64,000 bases of DNA from Paenibacillus swuensis (GTDB taxonomy: Bacteria; Bacillota; Bacilli; Paenibacillales; DY6), in contig NZ_CP011388.1 of NCBI RefSeq assembly GCF_001644605.1, forward strand, positions 582,501 through 646,500, read 5' to 3'. Below the pieces are notes generated by a model that was not told the DNA's origin, ran no database searches, and saw nothing but the letters and a program-made list of their open reading frames with translations. This document shows, in pieces, positions 54,643 through 63,388 of the stretch (position 1 is the first letter of the stretch; each line of letters opens with the position of its first letter). A program made the position numbers and the translations under genes.

Positions 54643-54654
54643 GTTATGTTCTTG

Positions 54655-55251
54655 CTAATCCCTGATCAACGACAAGAACTCCGACCGCGCCGCCGGGTCC
54701 GTACGAAACAGACCGCGCACCGCCGATGTCATTGTCCTGCTTCCCGGCTTCTTCACACCGCGAGCGCACATGCACAGATGCTCGCCCTCGACCACAACCA
54801 TGACGCCGTGCGGCTGCAACACCTCGTCCATAATGTCGGCGATCTCCGACGTAATGCGCTCCTGCACCTGCAGCCTGCGCGTCACGGCTTCAACAAGGCG
54901 CGCCAGCTTACTTAATCCCGCGATTTTGCCGCTAGGAATGTAACCGATGTGCGCTTTCCCGAAAAACGGAGCCATATGATGCTCACACTGGCTGTAATAC
55001 ACGATATCCTTCACGATGACAAGCTCTTCGTGCTTCTCGTCGAATGTAACCCCAAGCACATCTCGAGGGTTCACGGAGTACCCGCCGAAGATCTCTTCGT
55101 ACATGCGAGTTACACGGGCCGGCGTCTCCAGCAGCCCCTCACGGTCCACATCCTCGCCGATCAAACGCAGAATCTCGCGAATATGCCCTTCAATCGCTTC
55201 CCGGTTCTCACCGACTTGATCATTCAGATAATCTTTAACTCCCGCCATCAT
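54655..55251 (-). CDS. folE: GTP cyclohydrolase I (zinc type)
   Basis: 198 residues. It converts GTP to 7,8-dihydroneopterin triphosphate, first step of folate (and queuosine) synthesis. Zinc ligands Cys89 and His92 in [11 protein letters not shown] and Cys160 in [10 protein letters not shown] are all present, and the C-terminal active-site block [12 protein letters not shown] is intact. Start after GGAGGGGG; two adjacent ATGs are possible. Confidence 0.97.
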   Translation of the reverse strand: MMAGVKDYLNDQVGENREAIEGHIREILRLIGEDVDREGLLETPARVTRMYEEIFGGYSVNPRDVLGVTFDEKHEELVIVKDIVYYSQCEHHMAPFFGKAHIGYIPSGKIAGLSKLARLVEAVTRRLQVQERITSEIADIMDEVLQPHGVMVVVEGEHLCMCARGVKKPGSRTMTSAVRGLFRTDPAARSEFLSLIRD

Positions 55252-55323
55252 TCAAAACCCCCTCCGGCTGCACCGTTGTTACCAATGCCTTCACAGAGGC
55301 CTTGTCTTGGCAGCTTGCATGAT

Positions 55324-55563
55324 TTATTTAAATTTCTTATTATTGTTCTTCATAAAGTTCTGATTCTTCATCATACCCTGCATTTTGTTCATCTGTTGCT
55401 TGTTGAGGTTGTATCCCATCTGCTTCGCCATCTGTTGGATCATAGCTGGGTCATTCTGCATCTTCTCCATCTGCTTGCGGAGATACCATACGCCAACTAA
55501 AAACCCGACAACTCCGCCCACCAACAACGTCACGATCGGAATTACAATGTTGTACCATTCCAC
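55324..55563 (-). CDS. yneF: YneF family (UPF0154) small membrane protein
   Basis: 79 residues. An N-terminal membrane helix (IVIPIVTLLVGGVVGFLVGVWYL) is followed by a basic, Met/Gln/Asn-rich cytoplasmic tail containing RKQMEKMQNDPAMIQQMAKQMG, the family signature. Function unknown in Firmicutes. The start is a GTG at 55563 after GGAGTGA. Confidence 0.92.
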   Translation of the reverse strand: MEWYNIVIPIVTLLVGGVVGFLVGVWYLRKQMEKMQNDPAMIQQMAKQMGYNLNKQQMNKMQGMMKNQNFMKNNNKKFK

Positions 55564-55670
55564 GGCTCGTTCACTCCAATTAATGTGTAATTAAGAAATC
55601 ATAGCTATCATAGCATGTCCGTTCGCAGGAAACAATTCACGAATTAAGGGCATCTGTGCCCTAAACCCGT

Positions 55671-56699
55671 TTAAGCAATAACACTTTCGATGAAAATCGT
55701 CGTATGTTTGGCCAAATCTATTTCTTTCACTTCAAAATCATCATCCGTCCCGTTCACAACACGCACAATCGGCCGAGACGGCAACCCTCTGTGTTGTCCC
55801 ACGACGACCCCCATCTCCCGCGAGGAAAGCCTTACCGAAACACCGGTCGGATACACCGAAACGGTTCGTAAGAAGTCGATTACTGTTTCACGGTCCAACC
55901 TCGATTCCGCCAGCGCCATCATATGCTCGCAAGCCTCATGGGGAAGCATCCGCTTGCCGCCGACACGCTCATCGTGCAACAAATTATCATACGTGTTCGC
56001 CACGGCTACAATCTTCGCATACAGATGAATCTGATCGGAACCCACCTCGCGGGGCACGCCCGTACCGTCCTCGGATTCATGATGTTGAAAGGCCACATGC
56101 GCAATCAGCAAATTGTACTCACGCTTGTTCTTCAGCAATTCAAATCCCCGCCAAGTATGATGCCTGCGCATATCCTCGCCGTCGTCGTTATAGCTGCCTA
56201 CCTTGCCGATATCATGCAATAATGCGCCGATGGCCAGCTCCTTCAGCTGCCCCGCATTCAGGTTCCGGTTTAACCCCATCAGCACCGACATCATACACAC
56301 ATTCATCGCGTGGACGTACATCTTATTGTCCTCCGTACGGATATCGGTAAGATGGACCAGCAACTCCCGGTTCTTCATCACGTCATCCAACAACTGGTCC
56401 ATCGTGAGGCTGACCGCCTTGGTGCTGAAATCCTTGCCGGAACGGAGCGCTTCCATCGTCTCGGCCATCCGCTTAATAACCGCGCGTTTCGTCTCGTCCG
56501 ATATCATCTCTTCGAACTCGATATCTTCAAAGTTCGGATCCTTGATATACACCATCGTTACACCAATCCGCTTAAGCGTATTGATCATAAATACCGTTAA
56601 CTGCACACCTTCCGAAAGCAACACCGTACCTGAGCTGGAATAGATGGTTTTACCCAGAAGATCGCCTTGCTCCACCGACTCAATATGAACACATTTCAT
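55671..56699 (-). CDS. HD-GYP domain protein (variant GVP motif)
   Basis: 342 residues from the ATG at 56699 (eight bases after GGAG). The first ~110 residues are an uncharacterised N-terminal region starting KCVHIESVEQGDLLGKTIYS, common before HD-GYP domains in Bacillales. The HD-GYP core has HAMNVCMMSVLMG, LLHDIGKV, HHTWRGFELLK, HHESEDGTGVPREVG and ANTYDNLL. HD-GYP enzymes hydrolyse cyclic di-GMP, but here the GYP triad reads GVP, so activity cannot be assumed. A C-terminal ~90-residue extension follows. Confidence 0.9.
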   Translation of the reverse strand: MKCVHIESVEQGDLLGKTIYSSSGTVLLSEGVQLTVFMINTLKRIGVTMVYIKDPNFEDIEFEEMISDETKRAVIKRMAETMEALRSGKDFSTKAVSLTMDQLLDDVMKNRELLVHLTDIRTEDNKMYVHAMNVCMMSVLMGLNRNLNAGQLKELAIGALLHDIGKVGSYNDDGEDMRRHHTWRGFELLKNKREYNLLIAHVAFQHHESEDGTGVPREVGSDQIHLYAKIVAVANTYDNLLHDERVGGKRMLPHEACEHMMALAESRLDRETVIDFLRTVSVYPTGVSVRLSSREMGVVVGQHRGLPSRPIVRVVNGTDDDFEVKEIDLAKHTTIFIESVIA

Positions 56700-56791
56700 T
56701 AGGTCCACTCCATGAATGACTTATTTACACAGATGTCTAAACTTTATGACAAAATAATCTAATTTCATCATAATACAAGTTCCCTTCGGAA

Positions 56792-57961
56792 TCACCCTGT
56801 TTTTAGTTTATTTATAGCTTTGTGTAAAGCTTCGGTAACCTGCGGATCTTGCTCTGTAGCAACAGCCCGTTCTAACGAGTCACGGGCTTCCGCGGTACCG
56901 ATTTTCCCGAGCGCCCAGGCGCAGGTTCCCCGAATCTCCGGCCGCACATCCTTCATCAGCATGTCCGTCAGCGCCGGAACGGACGTCGGGTCCTTGAAGT
57001 TGCCCAGCGCGATCACCGCATTGCGCTGGATTGGCTTCTTCCCTCGCCACGAGGCGGAAATTCCGCCGAATCGATCCTTAAACTCCTTGTTGGTCATCGT
57101 AAGCAACGGAACAAGCAATGGCTTGACCAACTCGGGATCCGGCTGCATATCCTCATGATGCGTCCAGTTCTTCTTCCGATTCTTCGGACAGACGATCTGA
57201 CACGTATCACAGCCATACAGCCGATTGCCGATCTTCTCCATCATCTCTTCGTCCACCCAGCCCTTGGTCTGGGTGACGAAAGACACGCAGCGGGAAGCGT
57301 TCAGCTGCCCGGGGGCCACCAGCGCGCCGGTAGGGCAGGCGTCGATACAGAGCGTGCAATCGCCGCAATCCTCCGTAATGGGCGTGTCGGGGGCGAAGGG
57401 GAGATTCGTAATCATCTCTCCCAAGTACACCCACGATCCCCATTCCGGCGTGATAATGGCGCAGTTCTTGCCGCTCCAGCCTACGCCCGCCCGCGCCGCC
57501 ACCGCGCGATCCACCAGAGCTCCGGTATCGACCATGCTTTCAAGGCGCGCCCCGGGAACCCGTTCCCGGATGAAGGCTTCCAGCCTTGAAAGGCGGTCGC
57601 GGAGCACCTGGTGGTAATCCCGGCCCCACGAGGTCCGGGAAATCATGCCGCGGCGCGCGCCCGGCTCGGACTTCGGCGGATTCGCCAGTTTGGACGGATA
57701 CGCCACCGCTATCGAAAGGATGGATCGCGGTTCCGCGAAGCTGAGCTCCGGGTATACACGCTTGTCCAAATCCGGCTCCTCAAAGCCCGATTCATAGCCT
57801 TGCTCCCGGTGGTTCCGCAATATATCCTTCATCTCCAGAAACGGATCGGCCGTCGTAAACCCAATGGAATCGATGCCGAGTCCGGGAGCGGCTTTCTGGA
57901 TGTCTTCTTTCAGCGTATGCCAGAACGCCGCCTCCTCAGGCACGCTCCCGGTCGTTGTCAT
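56792..57961 (-). CDS. queG: Epoxyqueuosine reductase
   Basis: 389 residues from the ATG at 57961 (GAGGTGA seven bases upstream). It carries out the last step of queuosine synthesis on tRNA, using cobalamin and two [4Fe-4S] clusters. Cluster cysteines are in CGDCTLCIDACPTGAL and in LYGCDTCQIVCPKN. The C-terminal ~100 residues are HEAT-like repeats (NAVIALGNFKDPTSVPALTDML), as in Bacillus-type QueG. Longer frame to 57991 would overlap lepB. Confidence 0.96.
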   Translation of the reverse strand: MTTTGSVPEEAAFWHTLKEDIQKAAPGLGIDSIGFTTADPFLEMKDILRNHREQGYESGFEEPDLDKRVYPELSFAEPRSILSIAVAYPSKLANPPKSEPGARRGMISRTSWGRDYHQVLRDRLSRLEAFIRERVPGARLESMVDTGALVDRAVAARAGVGWSGKNCAIITPEWGSWVYLGEMITNLPFAPDTPITEDCGDCTLCIDACPTGALVAPGQLNASRCVSFVTQTKGWVDEEMMEKIGNRLYGCDTCQIVCPKNRKKNWTHHEDMQPDPELVKPLLVPLLTMTNKEFKDRFGGISASWRGKKPIQRNAVIALGNFKDPTSVPALTDMLMKDVRPEIRGTCAWALGKIGTAEARDSLERAVATEQDPQVTEALHKAINKLKTG

Positions 57962-57977
57962 GATTCTCACCTCGCTT

Positions 57978-58580
57978 CTACAAACTTCCAATTTGCCTCA
58001 TTGGCCACAAGATAAAGTCCGCGCGCCCCTTAATCAACTCTTCGGAAACCGGCCCAAAAAACCGGCTGTCCTTGCTGGCGTAAAGATGACGATTATCTCC
58101 CATGACAAAATAGTGCCCGTTCGGCACGGTCATCGGCGGCACGTCATTCCCTTCCACTACAGTATCCGTATAATGTTCCATCGTTGTGACACCGTTAACC
58201 ATCACCCTGTGGTCGGCAATTTCAATAGAATCCCCGGGCAGTCCGATCACACGCTTTACCAAAAACTTCTTCTTCGGGTCGGCGGGCGAAGGATCCTCCA
58301 GAATCACGACATCACCGCGGCTGGGACCGTCCCAGAGATACACCATCTTGTTAACGAAAAGCCATTCCTTCTCCTTCAGGGTAGGTTCCATGGAATGACC
58401 CAATACGGTTGAAAGGTTGAACACGAACAGGTGTAACGCAATAACCAAAAGCAGGGCGAAACCGATCGATTGAATCCATTCCGCCGCACTCTTCAGCGCC
58501 CCGTACTTGCCTGATTGCGCGCTTGGGGTTTCCTCCGCGGATTGCAGCTGTTCAGCACCGTCCGCCGGTCTGTAGTCCAT
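57978..58580 (-). CDS. lepB: Type I signal peptidase
   Basis: 200 residues from the ATG at 58580, which overlaps the upstream TGA stop (TGATG) seven bases after GGAGGGG. One membrane helix (about 36-57, IQSIGFALLLVIALHLFVF) anchors an outside catalytic domain with Ser63 in GHSMEPTL and Lys109 in FLVKRVIGLPGD, the Ser-Lys dyad. It removes signal peptides from secreted proteins. Translationally coupled to the DUF402 gene. Confidence 0.96.
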   Translation of the reverse strand: MDYRPADGAEQLQSAEETPSAQSGKYGALKSAAEWIQSIGFALLLVIALHLFVFNLSTVLGHSMEPTLKEKEWLFVNKMVYLWDGPSRGDVVILEDPSPADPKKKFLVKRVIGLPGDSIEIADHRVMVNGVTTMEHYTDTVVEGNDVPPMTVPNGHYFVMGDNRHLYASKDSRFFGPVSEELIKGRADFILWPMRQIGSL

Positions 58581-59131
58581 CAAGCTTCCCCTCCGCTTAG
58601 CTTCCATGTGTTGTAATAGTGCTGCACAATATCATCCTGAAACGGCGGGATGCGATTGTTCACGCGCTCAAGCAGCTGTTTAAGCCCTTCTTGCACCTTA
58701 TGCTCCACAACTTCGGAATAGTGCAATTTCAGTCGATGCGTGTCATATTCATCCTGATCCACAACCTGGATATCTCCGTTCGAGTGGCGAATGACATCCA
58801 AGTCATAATCGATATACGTAATGACATTCCCGTTCTTGTAGGGCGGTGAGGCGACGTTGCAATAATAACGCACCCCTTGATCTTCTATAAGCGCAACTAC
58901 GTTAAACCATTGTCCGGGTATAAAGAAGGATACAGCCGGAATTCGGCTTACCCATTGCTTACCGTCGGCTTCCTGTATTTTCGTTTGGCTGTTGATCAGC
59001 ACCAGCATGGATTCCGACGCATGGTCCTTATGCAGCATTACTTCGGGCACCAGCCAATTTTCCAGCCACATGCGGTGCAGATGACCGTCGTGTTTAAAAC
59101 TCTTGATCACGGAAGACGAATAGGTTCCCAT
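58580..59131 (-). CDS. DUF402 nucleoside tri-/diphosphate phosphatase (Ntdp/UPF0374)
   Basis: 183 residues. DUF402 fold; the Ntdp group in Gram-positives hydrolyses nucleoside tri- and diphosphates. The start HRMWLENWLVPEV, central RYYCNVASPP, YIDYDLDVI and DQDEYDTHRL match the UPF0374 layout, including metal-binding acidic residues. The stop overlaps the lepB start by one base. Confidence 0.9.
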   Translation of the reverse strand: MGTYSSSVIKSFKHDGHLHRMWLENWLVPEVMLHKDHASESMLVLINSQTKIQEADGKQWVSRIPAVSFFIPGQWFNVVALIEDQGVRYYCNVASPPYKNGNVITYIDYDLDVIRHSNGDIQVVDQDEYDTHRLKLHYSEVVEHKVQEGLKQLLERVNNRIPPFQDDIVQHYYNTWKLSGGEA

Positions 59132-59254
59132 ATTGTTAAAGCCCTCTATCTCTATAAGTTATAGCTATTATAGCACAAAACCATACCCTTTTGGGGTCTG
59201 CGACCCTTGCGTAAATCCCATAAAAACTTAACCCGGAGCCCTTTTATTTCATAA

Positions 59255-59298
59255 CAAAAAAAGCACACCTGACAGCCCGTAAGGCTTAAGATCTGCTT
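59255..59298 (-). terminator. Intrinsic terminator after the 59.3-kb acetyltransferase gene
   Basis: Minus-strand stem AAGCA-CT-AGCC/GGCT-AG-TGCTT with a seven-T run. Confidence 0.7.
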
Positions 59299-59348
59299 AA
59301 ACAATTCAAACCATTTCACGTTATTATTTCCGGCAAAAGCCGCACATG

Positions 59349-59771
59349 CTATCCAGTAATGATACTCAGCTTCTTAAACGATCTGAGAAAATCACTCGCC
59401 CGGTACCCCAAAGACTCGTAAAGCGGCAACAGAAACTCGTTATGGCTGTCAACGGACACCAAGATCCGACTTACCTTGCGTTGCACAAACTTCTGTTTCA
59501 GGTTTGCAATCAGTGCTTTGCCGATGCCTTTACGCTGGTAGGCTTGTCCCACCGCAATCCGGTAATAGTAGCCTTGATTGTTGTCAATCGTACCGATAAT
59601 AATCCCGACAATTTCCTCATCGGACTCGGCTACGATCACAAGGTCGCTGTCCCATTTCAGTTGTCTCGCAAAAGCTTCCATCGTCTCGTCGTAACAGCTT
59701 TCCGTCAATACTTCAGACAGCAATTCCGTTACCGGAGCGTAATCTGATAATTGAAACGTTCGTAATAGCAT
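59349..59771 (-). CDS. GNAT family N-acetyltransferase
   Basis: 140 residues. The acetyl-CoA pyrophosphate loop VGQAYQRKGIGKALIANLKQ is clear (the GxGxA site), with IGTIDNNQGYYYRIAV before it and the C-terminal strand LLPLYESLGYRASDFL after. Substrate unknown. Monocistronic between the DUF402/lepB group and an AT-rich spacer. Confidence 0.88.
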   Translation of the reverse strand: MLLRTFQLSDYAPVTELLSEVLTESCYDETMEAFARQLKWDSDLVIVAESDEEIVGIIIGTIDNNQGYYYRIAVGQAYQRKGIGKALIANLKQKFVQRKVSRILVSVDSHNEFLLPLYESLGYRASDFLRSFKKLSIITG

Positions 59772-60055
59772 CCTAGTCTCTCCCGTACTCTGGATATAGT
59801 GATGTCATGCGACAATACGACAAATCTCGATGATACATTCTAATTGTAAAAAAAACAGCGGAAAAGTCAAGAGAATGTTAACTAGAGGTTAATATACTAG
59901 TGAAAACGCTTTATTTTGACGTAAATGGGCGCAATTCGGCTGTTTTTGACTATATTTAAAGTTAATATTTTCAGAAAAGAATAAATTTCCTACTAATTTC
60001 ACATGCTTTAATGTAGATTTTGATTCAATATGCCCAGGGAGGTGTAATTAGTACG

Positions 60056-60238
60056 ATGTACGAAGGCAGGCCTTTTCAAGAGTTGATGGACACGCAAATG
60101 GAAGAATGGCAGCAGCATGAATTGGAATATCACCACAGTCAGATGAGTGATTACTCTCCTTGGCTCAATGCGCAAGGGACGTCCCTTCACGGGCAAATTA
60201 TTAAAGAAATCGTAAATCGCGGCGGGATCGAGGATTAG
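60056..60238 (+). CDS. Small acidic uncharacterised protein
   Basis: 60 residues from the ATG at 60056. The nearest purine-rich box GGGAGGTG is 13 nt away, so the start is uncertain. Hydrophilic, with a helical MDTQMEEWQQHELEYHHSQM stretch rich in Glu, Gln and His and no membrane segment. I recognise no family. Codon use looks native and it sits in front of sodA on the same strand, though sodA has its own promoter. Confidence 0.6.
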   Translation: MYEGRPFQELMDTQMEEWQQHELEYHHSQMSDYSPWLNAQGTSLHGQIIKEIVNRGGIED

Positions 60239-60262
60239 CCGCCGACTTTAGAAACATACATG

Positions 60263-60291
60263 TTGATTTATTATATTAATTGGGTGATAAT
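60263..60291 (+). promoter_or_regulatory. Sigma-A promoter of sodA
   Basis: -35 TTGATT (60263-60268), 17-bp spacer, -10 GATAAT (60286-60291). Confidence 0.75.
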
Positions 60292-60356
60292 GTTGTTGAA
60301 CGTCGAGCAGACGATTGTTTGCCCGGCCATTACATATTATTGGGAGGTAGTTTATT

Positions 60357-60971
60357 ATGGCATTCGAATTACCGGCATTACCTTATCCGAACAACGCGTT
60401 GGAGCCTCATATCGACGAGCAGACGATGATGATTCACCACGACCGTCATCACAATACGTATGTAACCAACCTTAACGCGGCATTGGAAGGTCAAGCTGAC
60501 CTTCAGAATAAATCCATCGAAGAGCTGATCTCCGATATTAACGCATTGCCTGAAGGCATCCGCAACGCGGTTCGCAACAACGGCGGCGGCCATGCGAATC
60601 ATTCCCTGTTCTGGGAAGTAATCGGACCGAACGGCGGCGGCGAGCCTGCGGGAGCATTGGCTGATGCGATCGCAAGCGAACTTGGCGGTTTCGCGAAGTT
60701 CAAGGAAGATTTCGCGAAAGCGGGCGCTACTCGTTTCGGCAGCGGTTGGGCGTGGCTGAGCGTAACTGAAGGCGGCAAGCTTGAAGTTTCCTCCACTCCG
60801 AACCAAGACAGCCCGATTATGGAAGGCAAGACGCCGATCCTGGGTATGGACGTTTGGGAGCATGCTTACTACCTGAAGTATCAGAACAAACGCCCGGATT
60901 ACATGAACGCGTTCTTTAACGTAATCAACTGGGACGCGGTTTCCGCTCGTTACGAAGCGGCTAAGAAGTAA
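60357..60971 (+). CDS. sodA: Superoxide dismutase (Mn/Fe)
   Basis: 204 residues. It dismutates superoxide in the cytoplasm. Metal ligands lie in [24 protein letters not shown] and in [13 protein letters not shown] (Asp and His). The GSGWAWL motif and [10 protein letters not shown] stretch are of the Mn-type Bacillales enzyme. Start after GGGAGGTAG. Confidence 0.98.
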   Translation: MAFELPALPYPNNALEPHIDEQTMMIHHDRHHNTYVTNLNAALEGQADLQNKSIEELISDINALPEGIRNAVRNNGGGHANHSLFWEVIGPNGGGEPAGALADAIASELGGFAKFKEDFAKAGATRFGSGWAWLSVTEGGKLEVSSTPNQDSPIMEGKTPILGMDVWEHAYYLKYQNKRPDYMNAFFNVINWDAVSARYEAAKK

Positions 60972-60987
60972 CTTGGATTTGACGAAG

Positions 60988-61020
60988 CGCCTCTTCACCT
61001 TTGGTGAGGGGCGTTTTTTT
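60988..61020 (+). terminator. Intrinsic terminator of sodA
   Basis: Stem CGCC-CTTCACC/GGTGAG-GGCG with a seven-T run, 16 bp after the stop. Confidence 0.88.
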
Positions 61021-61054
61021 GATGCTTAGATAGGGAGCGGTACCCTAACCCAAC

Positions 61055-61083
61055 AAAAAACCAGCCCGATTGTCGGACTGGTT
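61055..61083 (-). terminator. Intrinsic terminator after the 61.1-kb gene
   Basis: Minus-strand stem AACCAGTCCGA/TCGGGCTGGTT followed by six Ts. Confidence 0.88.
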
Positions 61084-61095
61084 CAGTCGTATATC

Positions 61096-61473
61096 TTAAG
61101 GGATTGGCGTCAATTGCGGGAGAAATGTCATTTCGGATTGCAGCGCTTTTTGGTTGGCGATCAGGTTGCCGTTAATGTCCAATGCGAATACGGTGGCCAC
61201 CACTTCATTCGGCGTCGGTGTTGTCGCTTGGTATTGCACTTCATACCCGATAAATCCGAATACGCTGAAGTTCCGCAAATCAATGGTGTTCGCCGGAACG
61301 AAGAACACGAATTGATACAACGGCTCACGGATTAGCAGGTTATTTACATAGAACGCATGCATCTGGATGGTCGCACCGTTCACCAGGCTTTCATTGCTGA
61401 TGCTCAAGGTATAACTCGCCGCCGTATTGCCGTAAACCCCGCCGTTGACAATAATGCCTGTTGTAAATGCCAT
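61096..61473 (-). CDS. Uncharacterised beta-rich protein
   Basis: 125 residues from the ATG at 61473, which follows GAGGTGAGTTTC. Strongly beta-type composition with many Thr, Asn and aromatic residues (GIIVNGGVYGNTAASYTLSI, then FVFFVPANTIDLRNFSVFGF), no charges clustered, no signal peptide, and a Pro-rich end FLPQLTPIP. This looks like a surface, spore-coat or appendage component, but no family is recognised. It has its own terminator. Confidence 0.72.
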   Translation of the reverse strand: MAFTTGIIVNGGVYGNTAASYTLSISNESLVNGATIQMHAFYVNNLLIREPLYQFVFFVPANTIDLRNFSVFGFIGYEVQYQATTPTPNEVVATVFALDINGNLIANQKALQSEMTFLPQLTPIP

Positions 61474-61562
61474 GAAACTCACCTCGCTTTTACACATCTT
61501 ATGCGAAGGTCACTTCTTGCACTTGGACAAAACAGGTATCCGCCCCGCAGGCGGTCCCCCAT

Positions 61563-62696
61563 TTATTTCAAGTATTCCTTCACGATGCGAAGGAATACGT
61601 TCGGGAACGCGTACTCCCGCCAGGACGCGGCATCCACCCAGGCGCAGCCCGGGGGCGGCCCGCTGTCCCCGGCGCCCGCCGCGGCCGCGTCGGGGCCCGG
61701 GGCGAGCTCGCACACATACACCCCCATATTCCAATGAATATGGGAGAATGTGTGCTCCGCCAACATCAGCCAGCGCAGCGGCTGTATGTCCAGCCCCGCC
61801 TCCGCGGCCAGCCCCGCGCGCAGCGCCTCCCCGGCAGCCTCGCCGCCTTCGGCGAAGGCCATGCCCGGCTCCGGCGCCGCGACGTGCGGCAGTTCCCACA
61901 TTCGCGCGAGCAGCCCGGTGTCCGGCCGCCTGCGAATGAGGAACTGACCGGCGCGCTCGCCGGTGCCGGCGATGACGGCCGCCAAGCGGTGCTCGGGGCG
62001 GGGCGGCTTAGCCTTCGTCTTGACGGGCAGGGACTCTTCCATGCCCTCAAGACGGCCGGCGCATTGCTCCATCACCGGACAGGTGAGGCAATGCGGCGAC
62101 TTCGGCGTGCACACCATGGCGCCCAGCTCCATGAGGGCCTGGTTGAAATCGCCCGCGCGCCCTTCCGGGATGAGCTGATAGATCAAGCTCTCCATGTAAG
62201 CCCTTGTGCTGCCCTTCATGATATCTTCCTCGATCAGGAAGTATCTTGACAGCACTCGCATGACATTGCCGTCTACGGCCGGCTCAGGCTTGTTGTACGC
62301 GATGCTTAAGATTGCGCCTGCCGTGTAAGGCCCCACGCCTTTCAAGCCGGAAATTTCCGGCTTCGTATCCGGTACAATGCCGCCGTAGGTCTCCATCACT
62401 TCCCGGACCGCGGACTGCAAATTCCGTGCCCGGGAGTAGTACCCGAGGCCCTCCCAGGCCTTAAGCACCTCATCCTCAGGCGCATCCGCCAATGCTTCAA
62501 TCGTCGGAAACTTCTCGATAAACCGATGCCAGTACGGAATCACCGTGTCGACCCGAGTTTGCTGCAACATAATTTCGGAAATCCAGATATAGTAAGGATT
62601 TTTGTTGCGCCGCCAGGGCAAGTCCCTTTTGTGAACATCATACCAAGCCAGTAAATTTGTACTGAAAAATCGTTGTCTCTGAGCTAAATCCATCAT
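61563..62696 (-). CDS. mutY: A/G-specific adenine glycosylase
   Basis: 377 residues. It removes adenine mispaired with 8-oxoguanine. Glu41 in ISEIMLQQT and Asp142 in EPAVDGNVMRV are the catalytic residues; the helix-hairpin-helix is LKGVGPYTAGAIL and the iron-sulfur cysteines are 196, 203, 206 and 212 (C-X6-C-X2-C-X5-C). The C-terminal NUDIX-like 8-oxoG domain is encoded by extremely GC-rich DNA (51 of 60 bases G/C at 61621-61680). No clear ribosome binding site precedes the two adjacent start ATGs. Confidence 0.97.
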   Translation of the reverse strand: MMDLAQRQRFFSTNLLAWYDVHKRDLPWRRNKNPYYIWISEIMLQQTRVDTVIPYWHRFIEKFPTIEALADAPEDEVLKAWEGLGYYSRARNLQSAVREVMETYGGIVPDTKPEISGLKGVGPYTAGAILSIAYNKPEPAVDGNVMRVLSRYFLIEEDIMKGSTRAYMESLIYQLIPEGRAGDFNQALMELGAMVCTPKSPHCLTCPVMEQCAGRLEGMEESLPVKTKAKPPRPEHRLAAVIAGTGERAGQFLIRRRPDTGLLARMWELPHVAAPEPGMAFAEGGEAAGEALRAGLAAEAGLDIQPLRWLMLAEHTFSHIHWNMGVYVCELAPGPDAAAAGAGDSGPPPGCAWVDAASWREYAFPNVFLRIVKEYLK

Positions 62697-62735
62697 CTAT
62701 TGTTACGGCATGCCTTGTCCCGACAAGCCTCTCCC

Positions 62736-62840
62736 TTATGATTTAATGTTTGTACTTAACGCAAATGAACCCGGCCGCCGCGGCTCGGGCTTGGAAGGTT
62801 GCAGGTGCTGAAACGGTTGCTGCGCAGTAGCTGTATCCAT
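62736..62840 (-). CDS. Possible 34-residue peptide between acpS and mutY
   Basis: On the minus strand an ATG at 62840 opens 34 codons ending in TAA; an AAAAAAAGGAT box lies about 11 nt upstream. The product is Pro/Gln/Arg-rich with no hydrophobic core (begins MDTATAQQPFQHLQPS). It fills most of the 186-bp spacer between two same-strand genes. It could equally be chance. Confidence 0.3.
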   Translation of the reverse strand: MDTATAQQPFQHLQPSKPEPRRPGSFALSTNIKS

Positions 62841-62882
62841 GGTGATGATAATCCTTTTTTTATCCAAGTTGAGTGTACGTGT

Positions 62883-63275
62883 TTAATTCTTCTCAATTAC
62901 CGAGAAAGCCGAAGCGAGTGATTCGCTGTGCGTGATGCTGATATGAATATGCAGCGGCACGTTCGCCATACCCAGTCGCTGCAAGGCGCTTTCACTTAGC
63001 GTGCAAACGGGTTTACCCTGCTCGTCGGGCATAATTTCCACATCCTGAAACCCGGTCTTGCGTCCAATGCCGGAGCCAAAAGCTTTCACAACCGCCTCTT
63101 TAGCCGCAAATCGTCCCGCAACGAATTCCGTCAGTCTCCCGTTCGCCTTCTCTTGCGCATAATCATATTCAGCCTGGGTCAGCACTCTGCGCATGAACAG
63201 GTCTCCGTAACGTTGCTGCAGTGTTCTGTCTATACGCCTGATCTCGATCACATCATGACCAATTCCGATAATCAT
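62883..63275 (-). CDS. acpS: Holo-[acyl-carrier-protein] synthase
   Basis: 130 residues. It attaches 4'-phosphopantetheine from CoA to acyl carrier protein. The Asp in GIGHDVIEI and the Glu in RFAAKEAVVKAFG are the magnesium ligands; HISITHSESLASAFSVIE closes the fold. Length matches AcpS exactly. Confidence 0.97.
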   Translation of the reverse strand: MIIGIGHDVIEIRRIDRTLQQRYGDLFMRRVLTQAEYDYAQEKANGRLTEFVAGRFAAKEAVVKAFGSGIGRKTGFQDVEIMPDEQGKPVCTLSESALQRLGMANVPLHIHISITHSESLASAFSVIEKN

Positions 63276-63388
63276 CCTGCATCCCGCCCTCTGGTAGTCT
63301 GATCGATTCCACTATACTTAAGTTTACACGATTTACCCGGCAAAATGAATCTTTCGTCCCCCCGCATGCCTATATATTGTTTCCAATA

